Origin: Athripsodes cinereus | Taxonomy: Eukaryota; Arthropoda; Insecta; Trichoptera; Leptoceridae | NCBI GenBank assembly: GCA_947579605.1 | Contig: OX388314.1 | Location: 26,236,000-26,299,999, forward strand | Length of the DNA stretch: 64,000 nucleotides | Reading direction: 5' to 3' | Made by a program: the position numbers and the translations under genes | Part shown: positions 13,101 through 22,400 of the stretch, piece after piece | Layout of the letters: every line of letters starts with the position of its first letter | Position numbering within the stretch: position 1 is the stretch's first letter | Notes under the pieces: generated by a model | Database searches by the model: none | Seen by the model: the letters and a program-made list of their open reading frames with translations, nothing else | Told to the model about the DNA's origin: nothing

Positions 13101-16100
13101 ATTGTAAAAGTACAATATATATAAATATATTATATGTACATTATCCATCTATCTAAGAACAATTTGACAATAAAACCAATTTGGGGAAATCTGGGTTTCA
13201 TAAGCTACCTTTAAATTAAGAAATTTTAAATCAATTAAATTTGGGAACACTAATATTGACAAAAACGTGTAGCAATGTTGTTAGCCTTGATAACCATCGC
13301 ATCGTTCATCAACAGAATAGTGTAGCATAGCAAATAAATGTGCGTGCATGAGAAATTATATGACTGTGGAGGGGGCAAAAGAAGTATGTAAGGACAGATC
13401 TAATTGGCGTTCCGTTCTCTCTGCCTACCCCACTTGGGATACTGCATGAGGGAAAAGATAGACAGCAGATAAACAAAATCCCTGAGAAATTTTGAAAATT
13501 AGTTTTGACATTTCCGTCCTTTAATTTAGTTTTTTTTTTATGAAATTCGTAGATATTAAAGAAATCTTCAAAATTAAAGTGACTTCATCTTTGTTCATGG
13601 AACTGGCCATTGAAAGCCAATAGCAATAATAATCCACAATAATTTTAGACAGTCATTTCGTAATATTAGTAATGTAATAAGAACGAAATGGCCGTAATTA
13701 AAAGCGGAGAGAGCTGCGCAGAAGCAAGGGTCGAACAAGGCGTAAGACAAGGATGCTCAATGTCGCCAGCTCTCTTTAACTGCTATATACAGCGAGCCAT
13801 TGATGAACTGAGAGAAGAAATGAAGAACTGGACAGGAGTCAAAATAAATGGGAAAAAGGTCGACATGATCAGATATGCTGACGACATAGCACTGCTCGCA
13901 GACTCCGAGATGGAGCTGAACGAAGCCTTAGGAAAAATGGAAAGTATTCTGTTGTCAAAGTACAACATGAAAATAAATAAAGAAAAAACAAAATGTATGG
14001 TCGTTGGAAAAGAGGAAGCGACTGCGAACATTGCCATAAATGGAGTGAGCATCAAACAAGTAAGTGAATTCGTGTACCTGGGCAGCAGAATAAACCAGGA
14101 TGGACGCTCCAAATCGGAAATTGTAAGCAGAATAAACCAGGCAAGGATTGCCTTTAACAAAAAATCAAAGATATTGGAATCCCCAAATATTGACTTAAGC
14201 GTAAGGAAGAACCTTACTAAAGCCTTTGTATGGAGCATTCTGCTTTATGGTTGTGAGACATGGACCATCAGCAAGAGTGAAAGCGGACGGCTGGCGGCCT
14301 TTGAGATGTGGTGCTACAGACGCATGCTCAAGATCCATTGGTCGGAGCACGTCGAAAATGAAGAAGTATTAACCAGGGTAGGCGAAAAAAGGCAACTCCT
14401 TAAGAGAATCAGCCAACAACGAGCTAACTGGATTGGCCACAACATCAGGCATCCAGGACTACTCATCGCCATCGCAGAGGGTAAGACCGAGGGGACAAAT
14501 GGCAGAGGCCGACCAAGAGACGCATATATGGACCAACTGAAGAGAGACATGAACTGTGGCTCATACGTAGGGCTAAAAAGACTGGCTGAGAATAGAGACG
14601 AATGGAGAAGAAAAACCAAACTCGTTGCAGACCAATCCAGTGGATTGTAACTCATTATATATAATAAATGTATGTGTAGTTTCCACCTACCAACAGATGT
14701 GATAGAAGAATTGCGATGACATAACTCAGCAAAATAAATTGAATAAGTGGTGAAATAAAATAAAAAATAAAGGTGAAAGGTGAATGTGTTGGGGCACAAA
14801 GAAGTGAGTCATCCAACATTCAAATCATTAATAAAGTATAATTGTATCCGTGTCTTCAATATTCTAAACGTCAGCAAAAATAACATCAAGCAACTTTTGT
14901 ACATTATATTATATAGCTTTATCTATGCCACAAATGCGATAGCCTGTGAATTACTGCAAAGGTAAAGAATATACAGTTTTTTTTGGTATACAGTTTTTTA
15001 TGGTAGGTACCTATACAGTTTTAAGGTTCGAACATACCAAACATATATCCAATTCCTACCAGTTAAATATGTGGGAAAAAAGATCATTACAGGTCATAAC
15101 CGTAATCTTGTACAGTATAGCAATGTAAATATGTTAACCAATCATAGAGATATTTGCTTTTACTGCTGCAAAATTATCACATGTACGATGTAGTATGATT
15201 CAACACAAATTTCCATGGTTTTGATTAGTTGATTTGATAAGTGGATGGGATGAAATCCTACTATAATAATAATAAAATAAGTAGTCGACAGTCAGCAGAA
15301 GTATGATAAACATACTTATATACATGAATTATTTATGAGGGGAGAGATTCCAGCTTCTGCATACAGTCCTAAGGTAATCAACAGATTAAGAGATCATTTA
15401 ATCTGTTGACAGCAGCAACGACTCAACACACATCATCCTCCAATCATTAAGTACATCACACATGAAACGATACAGAGCAACTTCTCTATACCACGCAGAA
15501 AATAAAATGTTCCAACTGGAAAAATGTTAGATATAAAATATTTTTAATTCTTATGGAATTGGAAAAATGTTTAATATAAAATATTTTTGATTCTCATGGG
15601 TTTCTCATTATTATCATAGGACAACACTCAACAAGTGTCGTTTACGTTGCAAAGCACCCTAAAAACACTATTCAATTAGACAATTCTAGGACACCACATC
15701 CACATTATAATACAACATATAAATAATTAAATAGATTGAAAGGCAATCTTCGATACACAAAGGTATCCACATCAGAAGTTACATCCATATCTCCAGATTT
15801 AGATTAAAACATTTTAAGATCTTCAATTTGGGAACAAAGTTTTGCCACCCATGTAGAATGTCTAATTTTTACTGCCACAAATTAGAGAAGATCCATGTTT
15901 GTTGCATGCAGTTGGTCTAAAATATTTTCAGTAAACAGTGAAAACAAAATTAAAATAAATTTTCAAGGTAACTGGTACTTGTACATAACATAACATGTAC
16001 AGACAATTTACACAGACCGAGCTAGTCCCAAACTAAGATATGAATCTTGTATTATGGGTACTAACACGACGATACACATATACAATGCACTAAACACATA

Positions 16101-17589
16101 TACATGTAACACCCAGACCCAGGACAATCTGAAAAAGGTCATTCTTCATTTTGCCCTGGCCGGGAATCGAACCCGGGACCTCGTGACTCAAAGGCAAGTG
16201 CGTTAGCCTCCGCGCCACACCGTTGTCACATACTACATACAAACTATGAAAAATATCTAAGGAAATTTAAAATACAATATTTATAGATAAAATACATGGA
16301 TACATATTTAGTAAGACTTTGGAAAATTAAGAAAATAAAAATAATTGTTGACTGCTGAAATAACTTGGGTACATGACACAAAAACATTCAAAACTGAATT
16401 AGTATTATGGTTTTCTCAGTTGGAAAACTGTGCCCTGGTTTCATACCAGTCTCATAGACATGCAATTGAACAAAAGGACAAGAGAGATTACAGCACACTA
16501 AAACCAACTCCAGTGCCCTGGTAATGTGTTTTATTTAATATATCACCCACACCCCTAAGAAAGCTATCTAAAAAAAGTTCAGTCCAACAGCATTCTACAT
16601 ATTAGTGATGTAACGAATGTGTGATTTTGGATATTCGCGAATGTGAATATTCGTTGCCGACATTCGCGAATGCGAATAGCTAATATTGACTTGCTTAGAT
16701 TTCTACAATATTGCTCAATCATTAAAATTTCTACCCCCCCGTTGCCGAATTTTCAAAATGGTATAGTAATTTAAAATATTTCAAAACTCCTCGGTTTTAT
16801 TAAAGAATATTTTCTTCTCCTTTTTCTACAATGTACCGGGTAAGTATCCGGTACTTTAACCGAATATCCGATACTTTATTAACGAAATGATATTCGCATA
16901 TTTTTTTGCGAATGCGAATACTTTGAAATATGTGAATATTCGCGAATGCGAATACGAATATTCGTTACATCACTACTACTTATCCATCTAAAAATAAATA
17001 ATCCTCCACCGAACCACCTAAAATCACAACATCCGTACTAGAAAGCTGTTTCTCATATCTCGGAATGCAGTGTTGACAATCGGTTGAGGAAACTTTGGAC
17101 ATTATCATCAGTAAGAAACCAAAACTTCAGGACATACAATGTGATCAAGGTTGCTGCAGAATATAGAAGTCAAGCTGTGGGTGATAATAAGATGAATGAA
17201 CTGCATAAAGGTATAATTTCATGGATGAATAGTCAAGAGAAACAAGATTGAAATGAAATCCTTGATTTGTAGGCAACAAACCAACCAATCTAAGTAACTG
17301 GAAATAATTATATTAAGCATAAAATCCTACTTTATTGTTTTCCATAATAACTACACATATTATCCTTGAAACACTTTCCTAATAATACTGAGCAATTATC
17401 TCAAAATTAATGCCTCGTGCTCTGATACATACTTAGGTTAGGATTGTACAAAGTGCATAAAAACATAAATATTTGAAATACCTGCTTGCCTCTGATGACG
17501 ACTACAAGAGCGGCCCCCGCAGCAGTCATCCCCCACGTGAACAAAGTGCCCAGGAGGGCTTGTGTCACTGGCCCGTATCCCTCTAACAT
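1131..17589 (-). CDS. SLC39A11: Zinc transporter ZIP11-like (SLC39A11), partial: four 5' exons
   Basis: Zinc transporter of the ZIP (SLC39) family, GufA/ZIP11 branch. The family imports zinc into the cytosol; ZIP11 has been placed at Golgi and nuclear membranes. Exons on the minus strand are 17482-17589, 10819-11053, 4173-4417 and 1131-1309. All junctions are GT-AG and the phases join correctly (0, 1, 0). Exon 1 begins [20 protein letters not shown] and exon 2 carries [20 protein letters not shown], both close to human ZIP11 as I recall it. Exon 3 is a hydrophilic, Ser/Asn-rich cytosolic loop. Exon 4 holds the metal-site helix [15 protein letters not shown]. The last junction is phase 2, so coding continues left of the window; the second metal-site helix is not here. 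About 255 residues are present of roughly 340. The introns are 3-6.5 kb and packed with transposons. Confidence 0.9.
2124..3673. mobile_element. Outer DNA transposon with long inverted ends and ATGT target duplication
   Basis: The left end (TACCTTAATGCAAAACTAGC) and the right end (inverse: TACCTTAATGCAGAACTAGC) pair over about 27 bp, and the right end starts CACTACC when read outward. ATGT flanks it at 2120-2123 and 3674-3677. About 270 bp belongs to this element; the rest is a second insertion. The CAC terminus and short target duplication are compatible with the CACTA/CMC group, but that is only a guess. Confidence 0.66.
2324..3605. mobile_element. Inner non-autonomous DNA transposon, about 1.28 kb
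   Basis: The termini CCCAGGTAGCACA (left) and TGTGCTACCTGGG (right) are exact inverses. Inside, near both ends, the short motif AGCTGYATAA and variants recurs at least eight times in both orientations, as in transposase-binding subterminal repeats. There is no coding capacity. It is inserted in the element at 2124-3673. Superfamily unknown. Confidence 0.66.
3772..3956 (-). mobile_element. tRNA-derived SINE (family 1)
   Basis: On the minus strand the head reads GTAGCCTGGAGGTAGAGTCT (A-box-like), then GTGGTTCGATACCAGGTGCC (B box), followed by a body with CTCCCCTTTCACGACACAAG and TTGTATTTGGGTTTATAA. The tail is A-rich on its own strand. It lies in ZIP11 intron 3. Confidence 0.82.
4482..4710 (+). 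mobile_element. LINE 3'-end fragment (second LINE family)
   Basis: It encodes [18 protein letters not shown] followed by [18 protein letters not shown] and [17 protein letters not shown], the conserved C-terminus of the family at 9.86-10.44 kb. It sits in ZIP11 intron 2, about 65 bp upstream of the acceptor of exon 3, on the opposite strand. Confidence 0.8.
5045..5225 (+). repeat. Repeat fragment, also seen near 40.1 kb
   Basis: The block GGGAATGTCGTGGAAAGAGG, then CGCAACTGGCGCAGATGC and CTGTGCTCCTGAGAGGAGCG. A diverged cousin lies at about 40060-40165 in a mars intron (GAGATGAGTCAATTGGCGGA and ACTCCTAAGAGTCGGAG). It looks like the 3' part of an old retroelement; class unknown. Confidence 0.45.
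5305..5480 (-). mobile_element. LINE 3'-end fragment (second LINE family)
   Basis: Minus-strand translation gives [20 protein letters not shown], then [20 protein letters not shown] and [13 protein letters not shown], the family C-terminus. Only about 175 bp survive. A (GAGT)n microsatellite lies just to its left at 5226-5243. Confidence 0.82.
5843..6052. repeat. Foldback MITE with about 75-bp arms in ZIP11 intron 2
   Basis: The left arm starts AGGGCTACTCTTGACAAATC and the right arm is its inverse with few differences, including a duplicated CTTGATCTTGATCATAC zone. The loop is about 60 bp and has CCGCGCTACCGCTACCG. About 20 bp separate it from the family F copy. Confidence 0.85.
6073..6193. 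repeat. Foldback MITE with perfect 47-bp arms (family F), in ZIP11 intron 2
   Basis: Arms 6073-6119 and 6147-6193 are exact inverses. The loop holds AGAGAGACGTCTTTCG, the family core, and the arms share CTACTATTGAT with the copies at 30.6 and 43.2 kb. The flank GGAATTCTACTAAGTGTGCA resembles that at 30.77 kb. Confidence 0.88.
6404..6612 (-). repeat. Repeat shared with 55.0-55.2 kb
   Basis: The minus strand at about 6480-6612 and the plus strand at 55020-55150 share GATCTCCAGTACTGTGCAAA, ACAATGGACACTCCAACAAG and TGTGCTGCACCACAGTCACA-like blocks (with small changes). It has a weakly open frame but no known domain; it may be the 3' part of a retroelement. Confidence 0.6.
8519..9040. repeat. Interspersed repeat with inserted inverted segment, ZIP11 intron 2
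   Basis: AGCTGACCCGGCAAACGTTG at the left and AGGGGTTGATGGTAGAAGGG plus GTGAAAATTTAGGGCTGTAT at the right look like the two halves of one common lepidopteran repeat, a recollection I cannot check. Between them, CGTCCCTCTTCTGACTAACT (8565-8584) recurs inverted at about 8931-8950, as if a 0.4 kb element sits inside. Confidence 0.5.
9674..9825. repeat. Foldback MITE with about 50-bp arms in ZIP11 intron 2
   Basis: GGGGCCGTAGACAAACCGTA at the left pairs with the inverse of TGCGTGTTTGTCTAGGGGGT at the right, and GACTACAAATGAATTTTCGA with its counterpart TAAATTTGTTTGTAGTC. Arm identity is about 80 percent by eye. Confidence 0.75.
9858..10440 (-). pseudogene. Second LINE family: degenerate reverse-transcriptase C-terminus
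   Basis: Read on the minus strand, this gives a discontinuous LINE polymerase C-terminus. It includes [39 protein letters not shown] and [20 protein letters not shown], then KILKDGRV and [20 protein letters not shown]. Stops and frameshifts interrupt it. It is distinct from the TA-tailed LINE and is the longest of several local copies of this family. It lies in ZIP11 intron 2. Confidence 0.82.
11279..11385 (+). mobile_element. LINE fragment (second LINE family), just left of the mariner
   Basis: Plus-strand translation [18 protein letters not shown], then [13 protein letters not shown], matches the middle of the copy at 9.86-10.44 kb. It is a short piece that ends near 11385, about 65 bp before the mariner. 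Confidence 0.72.
11450..12733 (+). mobile_element. Full-length mariner transposon with TA target duplication
   Basis: Length is 1284 bp, typical of mariner. The left end starts CGAGGGCTGTCCGATAAGTA and the right end is its near-perfect inverse (CTTATCGGACCACCCTTG), with 21 identical bases across TACTTATCGGAC and the adjoining AGGCTAAG. TA dinucleotides flank it at 11448-11449 and 12734-12735. It lies in ZIP11 intron 1, opposite in strand to that gene. It contains one broken transposase gene. Confidence 0.95.
11629..12668 (+). pseudogene. Mariner (DD34D) transposase, inactivated
   Basis: The reading frame starts at ATG 11629 and ends at TAA 12666-12668, about the usual 345 codons, but it shifts frame several times and contains stops, such as TAG at 12423-12425. 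Recognisable blocks are [12 protein letters not shown] (first Asp region), [16 protein letters not shown] (second Asp) and [20 protein letters not shown] (third Asp). The full complement of domains with scattered small lesions says it was inserted whole and has decayed in place. Confidence 0.93.
13341..13452 (+). mobile_element. LINE 3'-end fragment (second LINE family)
   Basis: It encodes [20 protein letters not shown], then [14 protein letters not shown] and a stop, the C-terminus of the second LINE family. It lies 240 bp upstream of the TA-tailed LINE. Confidence 0.8.
13688..14650 (+). CDS. LINE reverse transcriptase, 5'-truncated, 320 aa open
   Basis: C-terminal two thirds of a non-LTR retrotransposon polymerase. 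The ORF opens at [13 protein letters not shown], then has the catalytic [13 protein letters not shown] motif. The thumb-like region follows with [24 protein letters not shown] and [13 protein letters not shown], ending in [17 protein letters not shown]. There is no stop in 320 codons. The endonuclease domain and the start of the RT are missing, as expected for a 5'-truncated insertion. The 3' end runs into a TA-rich tail (CATTATATATAATAAATG) instead of poly(A), shared with two more copies in this window. It lies in ZIP11 intron 1 in reverse orientation to the gene. Clade assignment is uncertain; the tail and RT style suggest an RTE- or R4-like family. Confidence 0.88.
   Translation: MAVIKSGESCAEARVEQGVRQGCSMSPALFNCYIQRAIDELREEMKNWTGVKINGKKVDMIRYADDIALLADSEMELNEALGKMESILLSKYNMKINKEKTKCMVVGKEEATANIAINGVSIKQVSEFVYLGSRINQDGRSKSEIVSRINQARIAFNKKSKILESPNIDLSVRKNLTKAFVWSILLYGCETWTISKSESGRLAAFEMWCYRRMLKIHWSEHVENEEVLTRVGEKRQLLKRISQQRANWIGHNIRHPGLLIAIAEGKTEGTNGRGRPRDAYMDQLKRDMNCGSYVGLKRLAENRDEWRRKTKLVADQSSGL
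16100..16236 (-). mobile_element. tRNA-derived SINE (family 2)
   Basis: The minus strand shows GGTGTGGCGCGGAGGCTAAC (A box) and GTCCCGGGTTCGATTCCCGG (B box), then a body GGCAAAATGAAGAATGACC and GATTGTCCTGGGTCTGGGTG. It lies in ZIP11 intron 1. It resembles a tRNA gene at the head but runs on into SINE body sequence, so it is not called a tRNA. Confidence 0.85.
16613..16975. mobile_element. hAT-type MITE in ZIP11 intron 1
   Basis: The ends TAGTGATGTAACGAAT and ATTCGTTACATCACTA are exact inverses. The flanking 8-mers are CTACATAT and CTACTTAT (7 of 8 match). Both arms carry repeated CGCGAATGCGAATA motifs. No ORF. Confidence 0.88.
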
Positions 17590-18337
17590 GATTATTTATT
17601 TATGTTTATCACAATAACTTTGTCATCAAACAATCAATCACATGAAACAATTTCACAAAAACACCTGACCGGACGAAAAACATCAAATTTCCAAACGCAC
17701 CAATAAGAAATGCAATCAAATACCTACTACTCTGACAAGTGACAACCTACTCAAAATGTTTTGACATTTAATTTCAGTGTTGCTAGTTGCATATCAACAC
17801 TGGCAATACTGTACAGGTGTCATAAACCATCGTTTTGTGTGCAGATATTTAGTGGTTTTTTTTTTAAGAATCCATATTCTAAAGGGGCGATCACATTTGC
17901 TCGTTTTCAGTGATCACTCTGGATAATCCTCCAGAATGAAAAGGTGTGATCAAGCGTTTCATCAATGACGAATGAAAGCGATTACTACACCACAGTCACC
18001 ACATAATATTTTGATGAAAGATCCTTTCACTGAATCGCCCATAAACAGGTTCAATCCTATTATTATGTCTCTAGAGTCTACATGAATTTGTATTGAAAGT
18101 CAGAATCATTATACAAAATTATCATGCTGTCGAGAATTATATTAATTTATTTTAATTTTTAATAAGTGTTATTTTTCATTTTTTGTTTACTCAATTATTT
18201 TTTTACGAAAATAATGTCAAACTACATACAACATAGCCGTGAATGTTGACATGGCACTGGCAGTTAAAGCATAGGATGAATAAATGTTAACAGACGTGTT
18301 CACTTTCGATGAACAGTTTAACCCTGACACTCTAAAT

Positions 18338-18495
18338 TTGTGTTTCCCAACCTTCTTCATGCCATGCCCCACCGTAGTTTTTTCTAAAGTCATTTATGCC
18401 CCACCGGCCTCTTTTTTAATCAAACAGTTGGTAAATTTTCAATAATATGTGGAAGTGTGGTACTCCACCTCTGAGGCGTGATGCCTTAAACACTG
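18338..18495. mobile_element. Small hAT-type MITE upstream of ZIP11
   Basis: The left end TTGTGTTTCCCAACC is close to the common CAGTGTTTCCCAACC terminus and the right end is AAACACTG. The 8-mer CTCTAAAT flanks it exactly on both sides (18330-18337 and 18496-18503). 158 bp, no ORF. Confidence 0.8.
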
Positions 18496-18645
18496 CTCTA
18501 AATGATCATCCAAAATGAATCAATGTGAATCCTACTTAAATTGCTCGCAAACGACTGGTTGACTTTTAGAAGAATATATTATTTATTTATATAACTTAAC
18601 GTCATTTGCTGCCCACTAAATGTTTCACAATCTTTATTCATATGT

Positions 18646-19236
18646 GTACTTGGGCAGCAGAATAAACCAGGATGGACGCTCCAAATCGGAAATTGTGAGC
18701 AGTATAAACCAGGCAAGCATTGCCTTTAACAAAAAAATCGAAGATATTGGAATCCCCAAATATTGATTTAAGCGTAAGGAAGAACCTTACTAAAGCCTTT
18801 GTATGGAGCATTCTGTTTTATGGTTGCGAGACGTGGACCATCAGCAAGAGTGAAAGCGGACGGTTGGCGGCCTTTGAGATGTGGTGCTACAGACGCATGC
18901 TGAAGATCCATTAGTCGGAACACGTCGAAAACGAAGAAGTATTAACCAGGGTAGGCGAAAAAAGGCAACTTCTTAAGAGAATCGGCCAACAACGAGCTAA
19001 CTGGATTGGCCACAACATCAGGCACCCAGGACTACTCATCGACATCGCGGAGGGTAAGACCGAGGGGACAAATGGCAGAGGCCGACCAAAAGACGCGTAT
19101 ATGGACCAACTGAAGAGGAACATGAACTGTGGCTCATACGTAGAGCTAAAAAGACTGGCTGAGAATAGAGACGAATGGAGAAGAAAAACCTAACTCGTTG
19201 CAGACCAATCCAATGGATTGTAACTCATTATATATA
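18646..19236 (+). pseudogene. Second copy of the same LINE, truncated and broken, with target duplication
   Basis: This is homologous to the last 195 codons of the copy at 13.7-14.65 kb and ends in the same TA-rich tail. It has an extra A in an A-run near 18730 and a TGG-to-TAG change at 18912-18914, so it is dead. The 11-mer TATTCATATGT flanks it at 18635-18645 and 19237-19247, consistent with a target-site duplication made at insertion. It lies between the ZIP11 and REV1 starts and ends 228 bp before the REV1 start codon. Confidence 0.88.
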
Positions 19237-19463
19237 TATTCATATGTTACTGGTAAAACTTTTGAGAATACCCATATGATTAAGTCCAAAGAGAATATTA
19301 TAATACATAACCTACGAATAATTCATTCGTGAACCAATGGTTTTTAATAGTTTTTAAATGTCAAAGTAAACACTTGTTATTATTATGAAAGTGCGGGAAA
19401 ATATTGCTGAAACATTGCTGTAATAACAGTAAAATTTAATCTTTTGATATAATTATTAGCAAA

Positions 19464-22400
19464 ATGTCTCGAAGTAAGCGGGGGAATGATTTTCCAGACA
19501 ATGGGTTCGAAATGTGGGTAAGTGAAGTTAATGCACAATTACATTTATGTACTGTCAACATTTTAATTTTCAATTAGATTAGAAATAAATAATGCGTTCC
19601 AGTCATTGTTGTTTCGTTATTTTTGTATTTTACTTTTTCAGGGAGGTTATATGAATGCTAAAATAGCGAAATTGGAAGAACAGTTTTTAGACCAAGCTGC
19701 TAAAGAAGCCGAAAGTGTTAGCTCCATATTCTCAGGAATATCCATCTTCGTAAATGGTTACACAACCCCCACAGCTAATGAACTTAAGGTTATGATGGCA
19801 GAGCATGGTGGAATCTATCATCATTACTTCAAATCAGATAAAACTAAATTCATCATTGCTTCCAATTTACCAGACACCAAAGTAAGAATTATATTGTTGC
19901 TAAGTATGTATTTAACGGAAGAATATTTAACATTTTATCGGTAGAAGCATTGTGCTTATCGAAAATATCCCCGGAAAGTCAATTTAAAGTATAATAATTA
20001 TTTTAAATAGGTATATTTTGTTAAAAATAGTTAAACACATTGATTTGGTCTATCTACAACATCATGACTAGAGTTGGTCGTTATAACGAGGAACGCGTGA
20101 TATATTAAATTATTTTTACGGAGCGTGGTAGCAGAATATCGATATATCACGTCACACTATTATCGTGTGATTTCTGACTACGACCCGCTACTTTGTTCCG
20201 AACGACGTGAATTATCACAGATATCAAATTTTCTATGGAAAATCATTTAGGTATTACTAATACTGTTACTTATCACACCGCCATACATTTTACTATGGAC
20301 AACCATTTAGGTATTCCCGATGACGTTACAAATCACGCGGCGATACAATTTAGTATGGAAAATAATATTTAGGTATTATTTGAAAAGGAACGCGTTCTTT
20401 TTTCGCCTCAAAACGGTACTACTACGGACATCTGTTGATTGACACAAAAGTATTATGAGTTCGAGATACGGGTAGATAATTATTCATAACCCTTTTGTCA
20501 CCTGAGTGGTCAAAGGACTATCTCCACATGATTTTACATGTTTATTTTTCATAAAATCAAATTAAAAACTTTTAATCTAATTGATATACTAAAAAATCTT
20601 TTACTTTATTAATTTTATGATTGATGTAATTTAAAAGAGATTATTTTAATCTTTTAATTATAACTATTTATATTATTATTAGAAAGGTTGACAGACAAAA
20701 AAATAAGACACTCAGGATGGGGGACAAACCTCATCTCTGAGTTTAAGATCTAAAATGTTTTTATTTATTTGGACTTGCGTATCTATTATTGTTCGTCGCC
20801 AGATAAAAAATATTTTTGAACAAAACCAGGAGGTAATTTTTTTTTCTTTATGGGGGGGGGGGGGTGATAACGGTAGCTTATCTAATAACAGAATATAAAT
20901 AAATAACAGTCGCTTACGTTCCATTATTTTCAAAGAGCCGTTATTCCCAACTCTACACATGACACATCCCACAAGTGGGTTAGCCAGCGGACTAACTGCA
21001 TGTAATAAATGTGCAAATTTTCCTCTTTATGCCAAAAAAATAAGACATTCTGGGAACTCTATGAGTTAGTAGGCCCCACTGATGTCAAATGTATTTTTCC
21101 GTAGAAAAAGTAATACTTACGAAATTGTTGCCATATGTAGAATTATTTTTTGCAACCACTAAAATAAAATGAAACCGGCAAAAATAAAATCTAGTTCAAA
21201 TACAAATTTCCTAAAGTTTATATTCGAGTTAGATTTTATTTTATTTTTGCAAATTACAAAAAAGAAAAAAAATGTTTCACAAAAAAATCCACAATATTAT
21301 TGTAGCAAATATTTCGTCACATATTTCCTCCATGGAAAAGTATATTTGACAGTGGGGCATACCAACTAAGATAGTTCCACATTCTGAATGTGTGATTACC
21401 TCGTCGCTTAACTGAAGGTGTTTAATATCCTATATATATTTATATACACCCCCCTTTTACGGTAGGTATGTCACTTGAAAACTTACAGAAAAGGGTGGGA
21501 GATCTATTTTATTCTTATGTCTACGCATAATTTATTATTTACATTTTTACCTTGTGAATCAGATACAAATAATAATAATAATAATAGTTTATTAAACACA
21601 ATATCATTTTACAATAATCGAACAATAACACAATACATTTATTTTCCTAATACAATTACTCCCCAAAATTGAGCGTAGCTCGTGCTTTGGGGAGAAGTTT
21701 GTGTTTGTCAATAATTCAAAACTAGTTTTGTTGATTCACTTTGAAGGTTAAGAATCTTCCCACAACAAAAATAGTGAAGCCGGAATGGATATCTGAGAGT
21801 ATAGCAGCTGGAACCTTATTGGATTATAAAGATTACTTATTGTATTGTAATCATTCCAAGACTCAACCACGTCTCAACTTTAGGAATGTTCCATCAGAGA
21901 GTACGGGTAACAAGACAGATGATTCAATATTACCCAGCACATCAAACCAAGGTACAACATCATTCATTCAAACCATTTACTACAAGTAAGGTAACCAGCA
22001 GTCCAAGTGCATGTGTGTGTCGTTATGGAGATACATATCTCTAGGTACGGCACGAGGTATGTGGCGGGCGCTGCCCTTATAAAAAAAAAAAACCAGCAGT
22101 CCAAACTGTGTATAAAAAAATATGCAAATTGTCCTCTTCACGGCAATAAAAGTTAAGTCATTCAGGATGGGTGGCATTGCTCATCACTTCAGAGTTGAAG
22201 AGTCTTAAGAAGATGTCTTACACGGGATGTACCTGTCTTTTACTGGGTGACAGGAAAATTATTCGAATTACAATTATTCGAAAAAAACAATTGTTCGAAT
22301 TTACTTTTTTTCGAATGGCAATTATTCGAATTTACAATTATTTGAATCCACAATTATCAGAAAACACAATTGTTCGAATTTTTATACGTCATATTGGTAA

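Larger units (their letters stand above)
11054..17481 (-). other. ZIP11 intron 1, content not otherwise listed
   Basis: Besides the mariner, LINEs, SINE and MITE listed separately, 14660-16090 is AT-rich with no feature except a 45-bp tandem duplication (AAAAATGTTAGATATAAAAT-type unit) at 15518-15602. The stretch 12740-13335 shows nothing. A short coding-looking block at 17060-17251 is reported among the findings. Confidence 0.6.
17590..19463. other. ZIP11/REV1 divergent intergenic region
   Basis: Spacer of 1.87 kb between the two start codons. It holds the small hAT MITE (18338-18495) and a LINE insertion (18646-19236). I see no clear TATA box or known operator. The promoters are inferred to lie in the ends next to each gene, but this is not shown by the sequence. 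Confidence 0.5.

Noticed and set aside
13783..14238. 151-codon minus-strand open frame
   Set aside because: Antisense shadow of the LINE reverse transcriptase.
14314..14799. 161-codon minus-strand open frame
   Set aside because: It overlaps the LINE RT end on the other strand and encodes no recognisable domain.
16140..16220. A tRNA gene on the minus strand with good A and B boxes
   Set aside because: The sequence continues into a body (AATGAAGAATGACC...) shared with 36440-36566 and lacks a clean acceptor-stem partner, so it is a SINE head.
20060..20220. A further hAT MITE beginning near AGAGTTGGTCGTTATAACG
   Set aside because: I could not find a matching inverted right end or a target duplication.
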